Shown: positions 16,263-23,759, counted from the stretch's first letter. The stretch: 33,672 nucleotides of DNA from Streptomyces boncukensis (GCF_011045075.1 NZ_JAAKZZ010000019.1:1-33672); one strand, 5' to 3'. Made by a program: numbers and translations. Notes: generated by a model not told the origin, from the sequence alone.

Positions 16263-16502
16263 TCAGGGAGTGCGCCGCCGACGGATGCCGGGGCTGCCCT
16301 TGGAGCGGAAGCGGGTGCCTGCGAGTTTGAGCAGGGCGTGTACGCCCTGGTAAGAGCGGCTGGTGGCGTTCGCGATGTCGCGGACCGTGAGCCCGGTGTC
16401 GTAGTGGGCGCGTAAGGCGTGGGCGAGCTGGGTCCGTTGCGCCCCTGACAGGCGGGGTCCGGTCTCCTGTTTGGTCAGCGCGTGCAGCGGCGTGAGGGGC
16501 AT
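16263..16502 (-). CDS. Small helix-turn-helix protein
   Basis: 79 residues with a resolvase/Psq-like helix-turn-helix (AHYDTGLTVRDIANATSRSY, QGVHALLKLAGTRFRSKG) and an Arg-rich C-terminus. GAGAGGAC precedes the ATG. Its place right inside the left att end, beside the arm site, would fit a regulator or an accessory factor of recombination, but this is inference. Proteins of this shape are frequent in AICEs. Confidence 0.75.
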   Translation of the reverse strand: MPLTPLHALTKQETGPRLSGAQRTQLAHALRAHYDTGLTVRDIANATSRSYQGVHALLKLAGTRFRSKGSPGIRRRRTP

Positions 16503-16574
16503 GCGTCCTCTCGTGGTGGATGCGGTGTGTGCGTGACGGGCGCTCCTGTCCGGGGCTGGAGGGGGAGCCCGAGA

Positions 16575-16617
16575 GGGGCGGGCCGCGCATATGGGCTCCC
16601 GGTGCGCGACCCGCCCC
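16575..16617 (-). terminator. Long hairpin after the small zinc-finger gene
   Basis: GGGGCGGGCCGCGCA (16575-16589) pairs with TGCGCGACCCGCCCC (16603-16617) with one mismatch. It starts 3 bp past the stop codon of the gene to its right (minus strand). Confidence 0.6.
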
Positions 16618-16620
16618 GGT

Positions 16621-16890
16621 CTACGGCGACCGCGGCGGGGCGCCGCCGGTCGGGTCGGTCAACCTGGCGCGGTAGGGCCGGGAGGCCGACAGCTCGAAAT
16701 CCGCGTGGTGCGTCCGGCCGACGTGCTTGAGGGCCGCCCTCTCTGCGGTATCCGCGTCGGTCCTCTCCGCGCACGGTTCCCCGCAGGTGTGGCACCTGCT
16801 GGTGTACGTGACGGGTGCGTCCGTCACCGGCTCCAGCGCCCACTCCGCGTACCGGAAACGGGCGCGCGCGGCCCTCTCACCTGTGCTCAT
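16621..16890 (-). CDS. DUF7848-like small Cys protein of the element
   Basis: 89 residues. The YTSRCHTCGEPC core, then a helix ending in HVGRTHH and an SRPYRARL strand, follows the pattern I recall for DUF7848 proteins of Streptomyces mobile elements (C-x2-C and H-x4-HH could bind zinc). The ATG overlaps the stop of the preceding gene (ATGA). Function unknown. Confidence 0.68.
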   Translation of the reverse strand: MSTGERAARARFRYAEWALEPVTDAPVTYTSRCHTCGEPCAERTDADTAERAALKHVGRTHHADFELSASRPYRARLTDPTGGAPPRSP

Positions 16891-17270
16891 CCGAACGACT
16901 CCGCCGGGAGCTTGAGGGTCTCGCCGTCGCCGCCGCTCATGTGGCGTGCGCTCCCGGCGTCGTCATCGTGAGGCAGGCGGGCGCCCCAGCTGTCTGCGAT
17001 GCGCAGCACACCCGTGAGGGCAACCGCCATGCCGGCGAGTGCGGCCCGCAGCGCTTCCGGATCCGCCGTCGGATCGTCCAGGATCGCCGTGACGTCCTTG
17101 AGGAGATCAGCGGCAGCGAGCAACTGCTCGTCCTCGGCGACGTCGGCCAGCCGCTCAAGCAGCCCGCCAGGCGTGGCACTCAGGTAGCACGGGGTGCCGC
17201 TCTCGCCCGGCCAAGCGAGCTGCCGCAGGCCCTCGGCGGGCGCCGGGGTGAGTTCCCTGTCGTAGCTCAT
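16887..17270 (-). CDS. Hypothetical AICE protein
   Basis: 127 residues, largely helical (GGLLERLADVAEDEQLLAAA, EALRAALAGMAVALTGVLRI). The start MSYDRE is chosen because GGGAG lies 7 nt before it; that ATG overlaps the stop of the upstream gene (TGATG). Middle gene of a coupled minus-strand set of small element genes. No family recognised. Confidence 0.7.
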   Translation of the reverse strand: MSYDRELTPAPAEGLRQLAWPGESGTPCYLSATPGGLLERLADVAEDEQLLAAADLLKDVTAILDDPTADPEALRAALAGMAVALTGVLRIADSWGARLPHDDDAGSARHMSGGDGETLKLPAESFG

Positions 17271-18001
17271 CACGCAGCTCCCATCCACACCCCGCGAACC
17301 CAGTACGGACCCGCGTCGTGTCCGTGCTCAGCGAGCAGGAGTTCCGCGCGACGGCGGTACTGGAGTGCTCGCTCCGGGTGCTGCTCGTGCGCGATGAGGT
17401 ACGGACGAACCAGCGCCGGCCCCTCCCCCTTGAGCACAACGGGCCGACAGCCACGTCCGAGGACGAGAGGCGGCGCCGGAACGTCGACGTCAGGGCAGGA
17501 GTGCGTGACGCACACCCGATGGCGCCCGCGTGCCGGCAGCAGCCGACACAGCAGCAGCTCGATGAGGGGACGGAAGAGCGCCGCCCCACGCCCCGCACGC
17601 GGAGCGCTCAGGGTCGGCCACCCTCCCAGCCCTCGACCGTACGCAGAACGGTGAGCGTCGACGCGGCGCGCAGCGTCAGGGTCTCCCCCGTCCGGAACAC
17701 GACGCGTTTCGCGCCTCCGGCCAGTGAGACCAGCTCGCGCACGGTCAAGGATCGACCGCCAACCGAGATCACGTCGCCCCGGCGCAGCTCGCTTGGCCGC
17801 GCTTCCGTCGCTACCTGCTGCCGGCTGCGTGGCATGGCTCCCTCGCATGGCGTCGCTGCTGCTGTCCTGGGGGTGCTGCGTATGGCAGTGGTGATCGCAC
17901 GGTTCGTACGTCACCGGGACGCCGGCGGGTACGGGCCGGGGGCTCCCATGGGTGCACTGGTCGCAGTTGCCGACAGCGCACGCGGGTGAGCAGTAGCTCA
18001 T
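17270..18001 (-). CDS. Composite 243-residue frame: Cys-rich N-terminus, conserved-looking C-terminus
   Basis: A GGAGG site 6 nt before the ATG starts a Cys/His-rich head (MSYCSPACAVGNCDQCTHG; CDHHCHTQH) of about 45 residues, likely zinc-binding. The frame then stays open without a stop across the whole length of the 75-residue gene read in another frame, and ends with a protein-like tail (LIELLLCRLLPARG, ALVRPYLIAHEQHPERAL, LLLAEHGHDAGPYWVRGV). No ATG/GTG exists for the tail alone near 17600; only a CTG overlapping the previous stop, or a GTG in another frame followed by a frameshift. So this is either one protein or two genes with a lost stop/start. The tail resembles small AICE proteins with the ALVRPYL motif. 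Confidence 0.5.
   Translation of the reverse strand: MSYCSPACAVGNCDQCTHGSPRPVPAGVPVTYEPCDHHCHTQHPQDSSSDAMRGSHATQPAAGSDGSAAKRAAPGRRDLGWRSILDRARAGLTGRRRETRRVPDGGDPDAARRVDAHRSAYGRGLGGWPTLSAPRAGRGAALFRPLIELLLCRLLPARGRHRVCVTHSCPDVDVPAPPLVLGRGCRPVVLKGEGPALVRPYLIAHEQHPERALQYRRRAELLLAEHGHDAGPYWVRGVWMGAA
17608..17835 (-). CDS. 75-residue beta-rich protein embedded in a longer frame
   Basis: Good ribosome-binding site (GAGGGAG) and strongly GC3-biased codons show that this frame is coding. The product (ELRRGDVISVGGRSLTVREL, then GGAKRVVFRTGETLTL) looks like a small SH3-like or Hint-like barrel. It lies entirely within the 243-residue frame on the same strand. No function assigned. Confidence 0.68.
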   Translation of the reverse strand: MPRSRQQVATEARPSELRRGDVISVGGRSLTVRELVSLAGGAKRVVFRTGETLTLRAASTLTVLRTVEGWEGGRP

Positions 18002-18487
18002 GTGGCGCCTCCGATCGCGCCGACGCTGGTCGGCGTCGCGGTGGCGCGGCGTGATCCGTGCCGAGGTGCCGCTCGTGCCTGCGGTTGAGTCAGGATCTTG
18101 ATCACAACTTCGGCTCCTTGGTCGCTGGAGTCCGTTACCGGGGCTGGAGAACCCGGGTTGAGCCTGGGCAGGGACGCCGGGTGGCGCGTGGCTCAGGAGC
18201 CCGGCCTGTGCCGTCCCGCCTCTCCGGAACGTCGGGCAGGTCGAAACGGCACACACGCAACGCAGCCCTCACGCTGCGCTAAGTAACCGGAGCAGTGCCA
18301 GCGTGGCATCAGAACCGCTACGGTAGAAACCGCATCATCAGAATTTCGCAACCAAGTTTCTGCGTGAACTCTCGCTGCTGAGCGGACGGTTCGAATCGAA
18401 GCGCCTCCTCACGCAATGACGCAGAACGTTTCTTGCGCCACCAGAACTTCACAGACAGACTGGTCAACGCACCGGAGGGGATCCTTG
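18002..18487. other. Divergent intergenic region, no gene seen
   Basis: This gap separates the leftward small genes from the rightward XRE gene. The part from about 18290 to 18480 is AT-rich for this genome and holds the promoters; a TGCCA-GCG-TGGCA repeat is at 18296-18308. Frames here (for example ending near 18285) have no protein-like composition. Confidence 0.5.
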
Positions 18488-19372
18488 ATGAACAGCGACG
18501 CCGAGTCGGCAACCCCAGCGCTGTGCCGTCTCCAACTCGGCTGTGAGTTAAAGCAACTGCGGCAGTCCGCCGGCCTGAAGGCGAACCAGGTCGTCAAGCA
18601 GCTCATCTGGAGTCCGTCGAAGCTCACGCGGCTGGAGTCGGGAGAGAACGCGGCGGTCGAACCCGCAGACGTCATGGCTCTCTGCGAGATCTACGGCGCG
18701 GACAAGGAGACCCGCGAGACGCTGCTCGGATACGCGTCCGTCACGAAGACCAAGCGGGACTGGTGGCAGTCACCGGAGCATCGGCCCGCCATCCGACCGG
18801 GCCTGAAGGCATTCCTCGGTCTGGAGGCCACCGCCAGCGCGCTTCAGACGTACCACTCGGAGTTCGTACCCGGACTACTCCAGTGTGCAGCGTACGTCCG
18901 TGCGATCTACGACTCGTCCGATCGCGCGTCGGACCCGGATGAGCTGGACCGGTTCGTGGCAACGAGAGTGGCGCGTCAGGACGTGCTCCACCGTGAGAAC
19001 GCACCGCTCAAGCTCACGGCCATCATCAACGAAGCGGTGCTCCGCAGGGCTGTTGGCGGGGCGGATGTGATGCGCGAGCAGCTCAACCACCTTGCTGAGG
19101 TCGCCGACTCCCTGCCCAATGTTCGGATACAGGTGATGCCGTTCTCCCACGGCGCTCACACCGGGATGAACGGGTCCTTCGTAGTCCTGCGGTTCCCGGA
19201 GCGCCTGGCGCTGAAGCCGATCGTGTACCTGGAAAACCTCGCCGACGCATGGGTCAACCGGCGAGAGGCCGACGTGAGCCGGTACACGGAGGCATTCACC
19301 GACCTGCAAGCTCTCGCGCCGGGGCCCAAAGAGTCCCTGAAACTGATCAAGGAAGCAGCCAAGGAGCATTGA
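18488..19372 (+). CDS. XRE-family regulator with DUF5753 domain (element-borne)
   Basis: 294 residues: helix-turn-helix (ELKQLRQSAGLKANQVVKQL, SKLTRLESGENAAVEPADV) and DUF5753 ligand-like domain (LQTYHSEFVPGLLQCAAYVR, IQVMPFSHGAHTGMNGSFVV). GGAGGGG precedes the chosen ATG; an upstream start at 18416 would add 24 unlikely residues. Together with the following DUF397 gene it makes the second such pair in the window. It likely controls host or element genes, for example transfer or pock formation. Confidence 0.9.
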   Translation: MNSDAESATPALCRLQLGCELKQLRQSAGLKANQVVKQLIWSPSKLTRLESGENAAVEPADVMALCEIYGADKETRETLLGYASVTKTKRDWWQSPEHRPAIRPGLKAFLGLEATASALQTYHSEFVPGLLQCAAYVRAIYDSSDRASDPDELDRFVATRVARQDVLHRENAPLKLTAIINEAVLRRAVGGADVMREQLNHLAEVADSLPNVRIQVMPFSHGAHTGMNGSFVVLRFPERLALKPIVYLENLADAWVNRREADVSRYTEAFTDLQALAPGPKESLKLIKEAAKEH

Positions 19373-19377
19373 TACCC

Positions 19378-19593
19378 ATGTACTACGAGGCCGAGGCTTT
19401 GCGCGACGTCGCCTGGTTCACGTCCACTTACAGCGACAACCAGGGTGGCGAATGTGTCGAGTGCGCCAGCCTCGCCTGCGGTGCCATGGCCGTACGGGAC
19501 TCGAAGAATCCACACGGTCCGGCACCCGCCTTCGGGCGCGACGCGTGGTCGTCCTTCGTGGCGGCACTGGGGGACGGAACGCTCGGCGGATAG
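19378..19593 (+). CDS. DUF397 protein, partner of the element XRE regulator
   Basis: 71 residues with the family pattern (AWFTSTYSDNQGGECVECAS, AVRDSKNP, WSSFVAALG). AAGGAG lies upstream, partly within the end of the XRE gene. It starts 5 bp after that gene, so the two form an operon closed by a strong terminator. Confidence 0.88.
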   Translation: MYYEAEALRDVAWFTSTYSDNQGGECVECASLACGAMAVRDSKNPHGPAPAFGRDAWSSFVAALGDGTLGG

Positions 19594-19617
19594 TCCCCAC
19601 CCGCTCCCGAAGACCCT

Positions 19618-19648
19618 GGGCTCCCCGCGCCACCGCGCCGGGGAGCCC
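19618..19648 (+). terminator. Terminator of the XRE/DUF397 operon
   Basis: GGGCTCCCCG (19618-19627) pairs with CGGGGAGCCC (19639-19648), with further GCG pairing in the loop, 25 bp past the DUF397 stop. Confidence 0.7.
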
Positions 19649-19801
19649 AAGCTCGTTGTGGGGTCCGGTGGTGACGGTGTCCGGCCAGCAGGTGAACGAC
19701 GGATGTTCGGGCGAGGCAGCCGATACCGTGAGTTGCGTAGTGCTAGACCGCGTACGAGGTGTAGAGCAGCTCTGGGGAGTCACCGGACACCAGGGGGACG
19801 C

Positions 19802-19891
19802 ATGCCAGCAACTCCATGCCCGCGATGTGGCGCTGAGCACGACGACCCGTTCCAGCCGTGCCGGCAGTGCGGGGCGTGGTACCCCCGGTGA
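19802..19891 (+). CDS. 29-residue zinc-ribbon peptide
   Basis: A very short frame with CPRCGAEHDD and CRQCGAWYPR: two C-x2-C-G knuckles 12 residues apart, a minimal zinc ribbon. AGGGGG precedes the ATG by 4 nt. It is convergent with the deaminase gene. The pattern is too regular to be chance, but expression is unproven. Confidence 0.5.
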   Translation: MPATPCPRCGAEHDDPFQPCRQCGAWYPR

Positions 19892-19900
19892 GGACGTCGG

Positions 19901-20359
19901 TCAGCCGATCCCGGGCAGGTGCGCGTTCACCGCTCGGGCCTCCGCCGCCAGGTGCAGCAGTTCGTCCACCGTCACACCCGTCGCCCGAAGCGTCTCGACT
20001 CCGTCGACGTCGGACACGAAGAGGTCCGGCTCGCGCCATGCGATGACCACGCGCGGGATGCCAGCCCGCAGAATGAGGTTGGTGCACGTCAGTGGCCGTG
20101 AGCGGCGCTTCGCGCACGGTTCCAGCGTGCTGTAGATCGTGGCCGAGGAGAGGCGCGGGTCGTCGGCGGGGAGTTTGGCGAGGGCGGATTCCTCGGCGTG
20201 GACGTGCGGGTCCGTCTCCCGCGAGTAGCCGTTCGCGATCTCGTTGCCCGCCGCGTCCACGATGACGGCGCCGACGGAGAACGCGGTATCGGTCTGCGGG
20301 CAGCAGCGGGACAGCTCGATGGCCCGCCGCATCCACGCTTCGTCTTCGGCGCCGGTCAC
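19901..20359 (-). CDS. RibD-like cytidine-deaminase-fold protein
   Basis: 152 residues. Zinc site: HAEESALAKL (His plus catalytic Glu) and TLEPCAKRRSRPLTC (two Cys), as in the deaminase half of RibD, which deaminates the pyrimidine intermediate of riboflavin synthesis. Here it is a separate protein lacking a reductase half. It overlaps the reductase gene by 4 bp (ATGA) and so is coupled to it. The exact substrate may be a pyrimidine or pterin-like base. Cargo of the element. Confidence 0.87.
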   Translation of the reverse strand: MTGAEDEAWMRRAIELSRCCPQTDTAFSVGAVIVDAAGNEIANGYSRETDPHVHAEESALAKLPADDPRLSSATIYSTLEPCAKRRSRPLTCTNLILRAGIPRVVIAWREPDLFVSDVDGVETLRATGVTVDELLHLAAEARAVNAHLPGIG

Positions 20360-21039
20360 GCGTCGCTCTCCTCCTTGGGCAGGTAGCGCATGAACACGAC
20401 GTCCCCGATCGGGCGGGCCTCCGCCAGCTTCATACGCCGGGATGACGCCCAGGGGTAGCCGGCGGCGCGCAGGAAGCGGGGCGCGTCCGCCTCGCCGACG
20501 ACGAGGGGCGCGACGACGAGGTGAACCTCGTCAACGAGGTCCTGGGACAGGAACGCCGTGTGGACGTGGCCGCCGCCCTCCACCATGAGCCTGCGGATTC
20601 CCCGCCGGCCCAGGTCGTCCAGGAGCGCGCCGAGGTCGAGTCCGGGGCCCGTGGCGACGACGTCGGCAAGGTCCGTCAGGCGCTCGCGCAGCTTCGGCGC
20701 CGCCTCGTCCGTCGTGTATGCCACCTTCTCCCCGCCGTGGTGCCAGAACTTCAGCTCGGGATCCAGGTCGCCGCTCTCCGTGATCGTGACCTTGAGCGGG
20801 TACGCGGGCTTACCGTCCGCCTCGCGGGCGGCGCGGCGCTCTTCGCTGTTCACCAGCAGCCGGGGGTTGTCCGCCCGCATCGTCCCCGCGCCGATCAGGA
20901 TCGCGTCGGACTCGGCGCGCACCTGGTCGACACGGTCGAAGTCCTCGGCGTTGCTCAGCAGCAGCCGTGACGGGCTGGTGTCGTCGATGTGGCCGTCTAT
21001 CGAGGTGGCGACGCTGAGCAGGACGTACGGGCGTGTCAC
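20356..21039 (-). CDS. RibD C-terminal-type reductase (dihydrofolate-reductase fold)
   Basis: 227 residues of the RibD_C family (RPYVLLSVATSIDGHIDDTS; DAILIGAGTMRADNPRLLV; LMVEGGGHVHTAFLSQDLVD). It would reduce a sugar or base intermediate with NADPH. The GTG at 21039 is chosen because AGGAG lies 6 nt before it; the ATG just upstream would touch the AGGAG. Located between the XRE-TPR regulator and the deaminase in one operon. With the deaminase it forms a split version of RibD. Confidence 0.88.
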   Translation of the reverse strand: MTRPYVLLSVATSIDGHIDDTSPSRLLLSNAEDFDRVDQVRAESDAILIGAGTMRADNPRLLVNSEERRAAREADGKPAYPLKVTITESGDLDPELKFWHHGGEKVAYTTDEAAPKLRERLTDLADVVATGPGLDLGALLDDLGRRGIRRLMVEGGGHVHTAFLSQDLVDEVHLVVAPLVVGEADAPRFLRAAGYPWASSRRMKLAEARPIGDVVFMRYLPKEESDA

Positions 21040-21079
21040 GGGCATCTCCTGTCGGGGCGGGCGGCGGTCCGGTGGGACG

Positions 21080-22531
21080 TCATGCCTGCTTGAGTACGGC
21101 GTCTCGCATGGCATCCCGGAACTCGTTCACGGTGATCACGCTATGCCACTTTCCCAGGTCGTCATCGAGGCGGGCCAGCTCGCGCGTGATCCGCCCGGAT
21201 CCCGTCTCCACCCCGACCCGGAGGGCCTGCAAGCCGACGGTGCCCGCCTGCTCCGCTTCCCCGGCACCCGCGAGTGCGACGGCTTGCCGGGCGAGGTAGA
21301 CGCCTCGGTCCCGGTGGAACCCGGTGGGCAGTGACGTGATGGCACGTCCGAAGCTCTCGGCGGCGGCATGGTGCCGGCCCAGGACGTTGAGACTCTGCGC
21401 GCGGTGGACTTCGATGTATCCGGGGTCGAGCCAGACGCCCCATGGCGAGTCCGGGTTCGGGTCCATGCGTTGGCAGAGGTCGTGCGCGTGGTCATAGGCC
21501 CGTTGGCAGGCGTCGGCGTCTCCCTGCAACGCGTAGCCGTGCGCTCCGAACGTCGCCGCGACGGCGGCCAGCCGGCTACCGGGGTCCGCGCGGTCTCCTG
21601 CCGCCTCGGCGACGTCCAGGGCCTCGATGGGGTCGCGCATGTCGCCGGCGAGCTGACTGCGGCGGGCGAGGATGAACGTGGTGAGTTCGGGGTCGCCGCT
21701 CAGATGGGACAGTTCCAGGGCTTCACGCATCCAGTGCTGCGCGGCGCGGAAGTTTCCCGCGTCCTGGTGGAACCAGCCCGCCAGCTCCGCGTACTGGGTT
21801 TGGAGTTGGAGGAGCTGCTGGCGGTCACCGCCCCGCAGCTCGCGCCGCAACGACTTCATGGCTGCCATCTGCCGCTCAACGATCGGGATGCTCTGGTACG
21901 GGCCGAACATGTTGTCGTTGTCGATCAGTACGCGGCGGGTGGCTCGCAGGTGCTCGATCGGGTTCATGGCGGGCAGGGATCCAGGCGTCGGTGGTGGGGC
22001 GGCGGCAGCGGATGCATCAGACAGGGCGGCTGCCGCTGCTGCCGTGCCGAGGGTGCCGAGCAGCGCACGGCGCGATATCGACACGAAAATGATCCCTCCG
22101 TCGTCGGTTCGGGCGGGGACGGAGATCCCCTCCAACGACGTTGCCCGGCCATCCGCCTCTTCCGCCATGTGTCCAAGGTCGTTGGACACATGGGACCCGA
22201 GATTGGACACATGGACACGTGACTCGGCCCCGGGGACAGGCGGGCGGGGGACGGACGGCTCAAGGGCCGGCCCATCCTGCTCCGAGAACCGCCGGAACAT
22301 GCGGACGAGGGCGCCCTCAGCCCGTACCGCGTGGTCGTACGCCGTGACGAGATCAGCAGAGGCTGCCTGGTCAGCGCGTTCGACACGGCCAATGTAGCCC
22401 TTGCTGAAGTGGATGATCCCGGACATCGCTCCGAGTGAGAGCCCCCGGCGGGTTCGCCAGGCGCGCATCTCGGCGCCCAGTTCGTGATGCGGCCCCGCGT
22501 GCGGGGTCAAGGTCCTGGGCTGCTGTCCCAC
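21080..22531 (-). CDS. XRE regulator with TPR-like sensor domain
   Basis: About 483 residues: helix-turn-helix near residues 15-60 (EMRAWRTRRGLSLGAMSGI, FSKGYIGRVERADQAAS), a linker with HVSNLGSHVSNDLGH, a short SRRALLGTLGTAAAAAALSD segment of the kind often seen in these regulators, and about 270 residues of TPR-like helices. Similar regulators sense peptides or cell state. The GTG at 22531 has AGGGAG 8 nt upstream; GTG 22540 and ATG 22537 are alternatives. It heads an operon with the RibD-like pair. Confidence 0.85.
   Translation of the reverse strand: MGQQPRTLTPHAGPHHELGAEMRAWRTRRGLSLGAMSGIIHFSKGYIGRVERADQAASADLVTAYDHAVRAEGALVRMFRRFSEQDGPALEPSVPRPPVPGAESRVHVSNLGSHVSNDLGHMAEEADGRATSLEGISVPARTDDGGIIFVSISRRALLGTLGTAAAAAALSDASAAAAPPPTPGSLPAMNPIEHLRATRRVLIDNDNMFGPYQSIPIVERQMAAMKSLRRELRGGDRQQLLQLQTQYAELAGWFHQDAGNFRAAQHWMREALELSHLSGDPELTTFILARRSQLAGDMRDPIEALDVAEAAGDRADPGSRLAAVAATFGAHGYALQGDADACQRAYDHAHDLCQRMDPNPDSPWGVWLDPGYIEVHRAQSLNVLGRHHAAAESFGRAITSLPTGFHRDRGVYLARQAVALAGAGEAEQAGTVGLQALRVGVETGSGRITRELARLDDDLGKWHSVITVNEFRDAMRDAVLKQA
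22166..22218. promoter_or_regulatory. Cluster of GGACAC/GTGTCC sites inside the regulator gene
   Basis: CATGTGTCCAA (22166-22176) and TTGGACACATG (22182-22192) form a perfect 11-bp inverted repeat with a 5-bp spacer, followed by another TTGGACACATG (22203-22213) and GGACAC (22213-22218). They lie in the linker-coding part of the XRE-TPR gene and use the same half-site as the upstream region. Confidence 0.55.
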
Positions 22532-22545
22532 GCCCATCACTCCCT

Positions 22546-22594
22546 GTGTCCCCGTGTGTCCTACGTGACCAGCGGAGTCAGGTCACATGGACAC
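22546..22594. promoter_or_regulatory. Probable operator of the XRE-TPR operon
   Basis: GTGTCC (22546) and a nested inverted repeat GTGTCC-N3-GTGACC-N10-GGTCAC-N2-GGACAC (22556-22594) sit just upstream of the regulator start. The likely binder is the regulator itself. Confidence 0.6.
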
Positions 22595-22736
22595 CCTTCA
22601 GATGCGCTGTCCACGGCCGTACAACGGATACACCGACGGCACACAGCCTATCGACGCTGAGTGCTCAACGCAGTGAGTTGGAGCGGAGGAGACGGCCGTG
22701 ATGAGGACGAACGTGACGCGGGAGGAGGTGAATCTG

Positions 22737-23123
22737 CTATGTGCCGGAGTGCTCCGGAAGCCGCTGTTCAAGGCTCCGGACGCGCTCGGTCAACGCCGTG
22801 AGCTGATCCTTGAGTTCGGCGAACTGCTCGGCGGTCACGGGAGGCGCGGAGCCTCCGTAGGGAGACTCCGGGTCGTGAGCGAAGCTCCCGCGCCCCGTGG
22901 TGAAGATCCATCCTTCGCCCCGGAGGACGCGGAGGGCCTTCTGGACCGTCGCCGACGCGAAGCCGAGCCGTTCGGTGAGTTCGCGCACAGAGGGGAGCTT
23001 CTGACCAGGCGCGATGTCGCCGCTCCTGATCTGTTCGCGCAGGTCGTCGGCCAGTTGCTCGAACGGCGCTCTGGGGTCGTTCTCAGCTGTCGTCACACCT
23101 CCGAGCGTACCCACCCCTGACAC
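22737..23123 (-). CDS. GntR-family repressor (KorSA-like role)
   Basis: 128 residues: a GntR winged helix (FEQLADDLREQIRSGDIAPG, LPSVRELTERLGFASATVQK, LRGEGWIFTTGRGSFAHD) with only a short coiled-coil tail (LKDQLTALTERVRSLEQRL) instead of an effector domain. In pSAM2 the GntR protein KorSA represses transfer and replication; this gene is divergent from the transfer operon, so the same role is likely. The start is uncertain: GTG at 23123 or a later GTG directly after GGAGGT. Confidence 0.82.
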   Translation of the reverse strand: MSGVGTLGGVTTAENDPRAPFEQLADDLREQIRSGDIAPGQKLPSVRELTERLGFASATVQKALRVLRGEGWIFTTGRGSFAHDPESPYGGSAPPVTAEQFAELKDQLTALTERVRSLEQRLPEHSGT

Positions 23124-23159
23124 GTCCTAGCACGAACCCCGCTTCAGGGGGCTTGCGAA

Positions 23160-23193
23160 TTGATACGAAGCTCTACATGCTGCTACGTAGCAG
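23160..23193 (+). promoter_or_regulatory. Transfer-operon promoter with palindromic operator
   Basis: CTGCTACGTAGCAG (23180-23193) is a perfect 14-bp palindrome in the divergent region between the GntR gene and the rightward operon. TTGATA at 23160-23165 with TACGTA 18 bp later is a possible promoter whose -10 lies in the palindrome. It is the likely GntR binding site. Confidence 0.55.
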
Positions 23194-23237
23194 TACTCGC
23201 CCGGAGAGCCCAGTGACAGGGACCCGAAGGGAGCGAC

Positions 23238-23264
23238 CGCTCCTTGAGAACTCAACAGCGTGCC
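23238..23264 (+). promoter_or_regulatory. rRNA-leader/boxA-like motif in the transfer operon leader
   Basis: GCTCCTTGAGAAC followed by TCAACAGCGTGCC. From memory this is very close to the leader upstream of 16S rRNA in Streptomyces, where the boxA element for Nus-factor antitermination resides. It lies about 50 bp past the candidate promoter and 110 bp before the first gene. Confidence 0.55.
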
Positions 23265-23285
23265 GAAGCCGAGTGATCTTGTTCC

Positions 23286-23311
23286 GTGGCGCCCCTGAGC
23301 TGGGGCGTCAC
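23286..23311 (+). promoter_or_regulatory. Leader hairpin of the transfer operon
   Basis: GTGGCGCCCC-TGAGCT-GGGGCGTCAC forms a 10-bp stem with one G-U pair, between the boxA-like motif and the first gene. It has no U tract; an attenuator or structural role is possible. Confidence 0.5.
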
Positions 23312-23373
23312 GGTTCATGGCCACTCGTCCGCGAGAGGCCGAACCACCCATCACCTCACGTAAGGGGAAGATC

Positions 23374-23742
23374 ATGAAGCTCGCGATAGGGGACGTCGTC
23401 CGTATCCGGCGGGAGCAGACGCTCGGCACGGTGGCCGGTGTCGTCACCACGGCCGGCGGCAGCGCTGTGACCCTCGCGCTCAACGGCGGGACGACCCGCC
23501 CCGTAAGCCCTGATGACATCGAACTGGTGGCACGGGGCGCAAAGCCTCCGACGCCGGCCCACGGGGTCGCCGTCCTCGCCTTCCTCGCACTGGGCCTGAT
23601 CGCCGCCGTGATCAACGGCGACACGGTGTACGGGCTCGGAGCCAGCTTCGCACTGACGCTGTTCGTCGCGTTCACGACGCTCACCAGCGTCACGGGTGCG
23701 TTGATCAACGTGTTTCTGCGGCCCCGCCGCGTCCGTGTCTGA
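23374..23742 (+). CDS. Two-helix membrane protein, first gene of the transfer operon
   Basis: 122 residues: an N-terminal KOW/SH3-like segment (AIGDVVRIRREQTLGTVAG, SPDDIELV) and two transmembrane helices (about 65-83 and 90-113), ending in an Arg-rich tail. TAAGGGGAAG precedes the ATG. Its place suggests an Spd-type accessory role in spread of the element, but this is inference. Confidence 0.7.
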   Translation: MKLAIGDVVRIRREQTLGTVAGVVTTAGGSAVTLALNGGTTRPVSPDDIELVARGAKPPTPAHGVAVLAFLALGLIAAVINGDTVYGLGASFALTLFVAFTTLTSVTGALINVFLRPRRVRV

Positions 23743-23759
23743 CCAGCACTTCCCAGCGA

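Noticed and set aside
18058..18286. Short plus-strand frames before the element XRE gene
   Set aside because: No ribosome-binding site, no protein-like composition; probably promoter and leader DNA.
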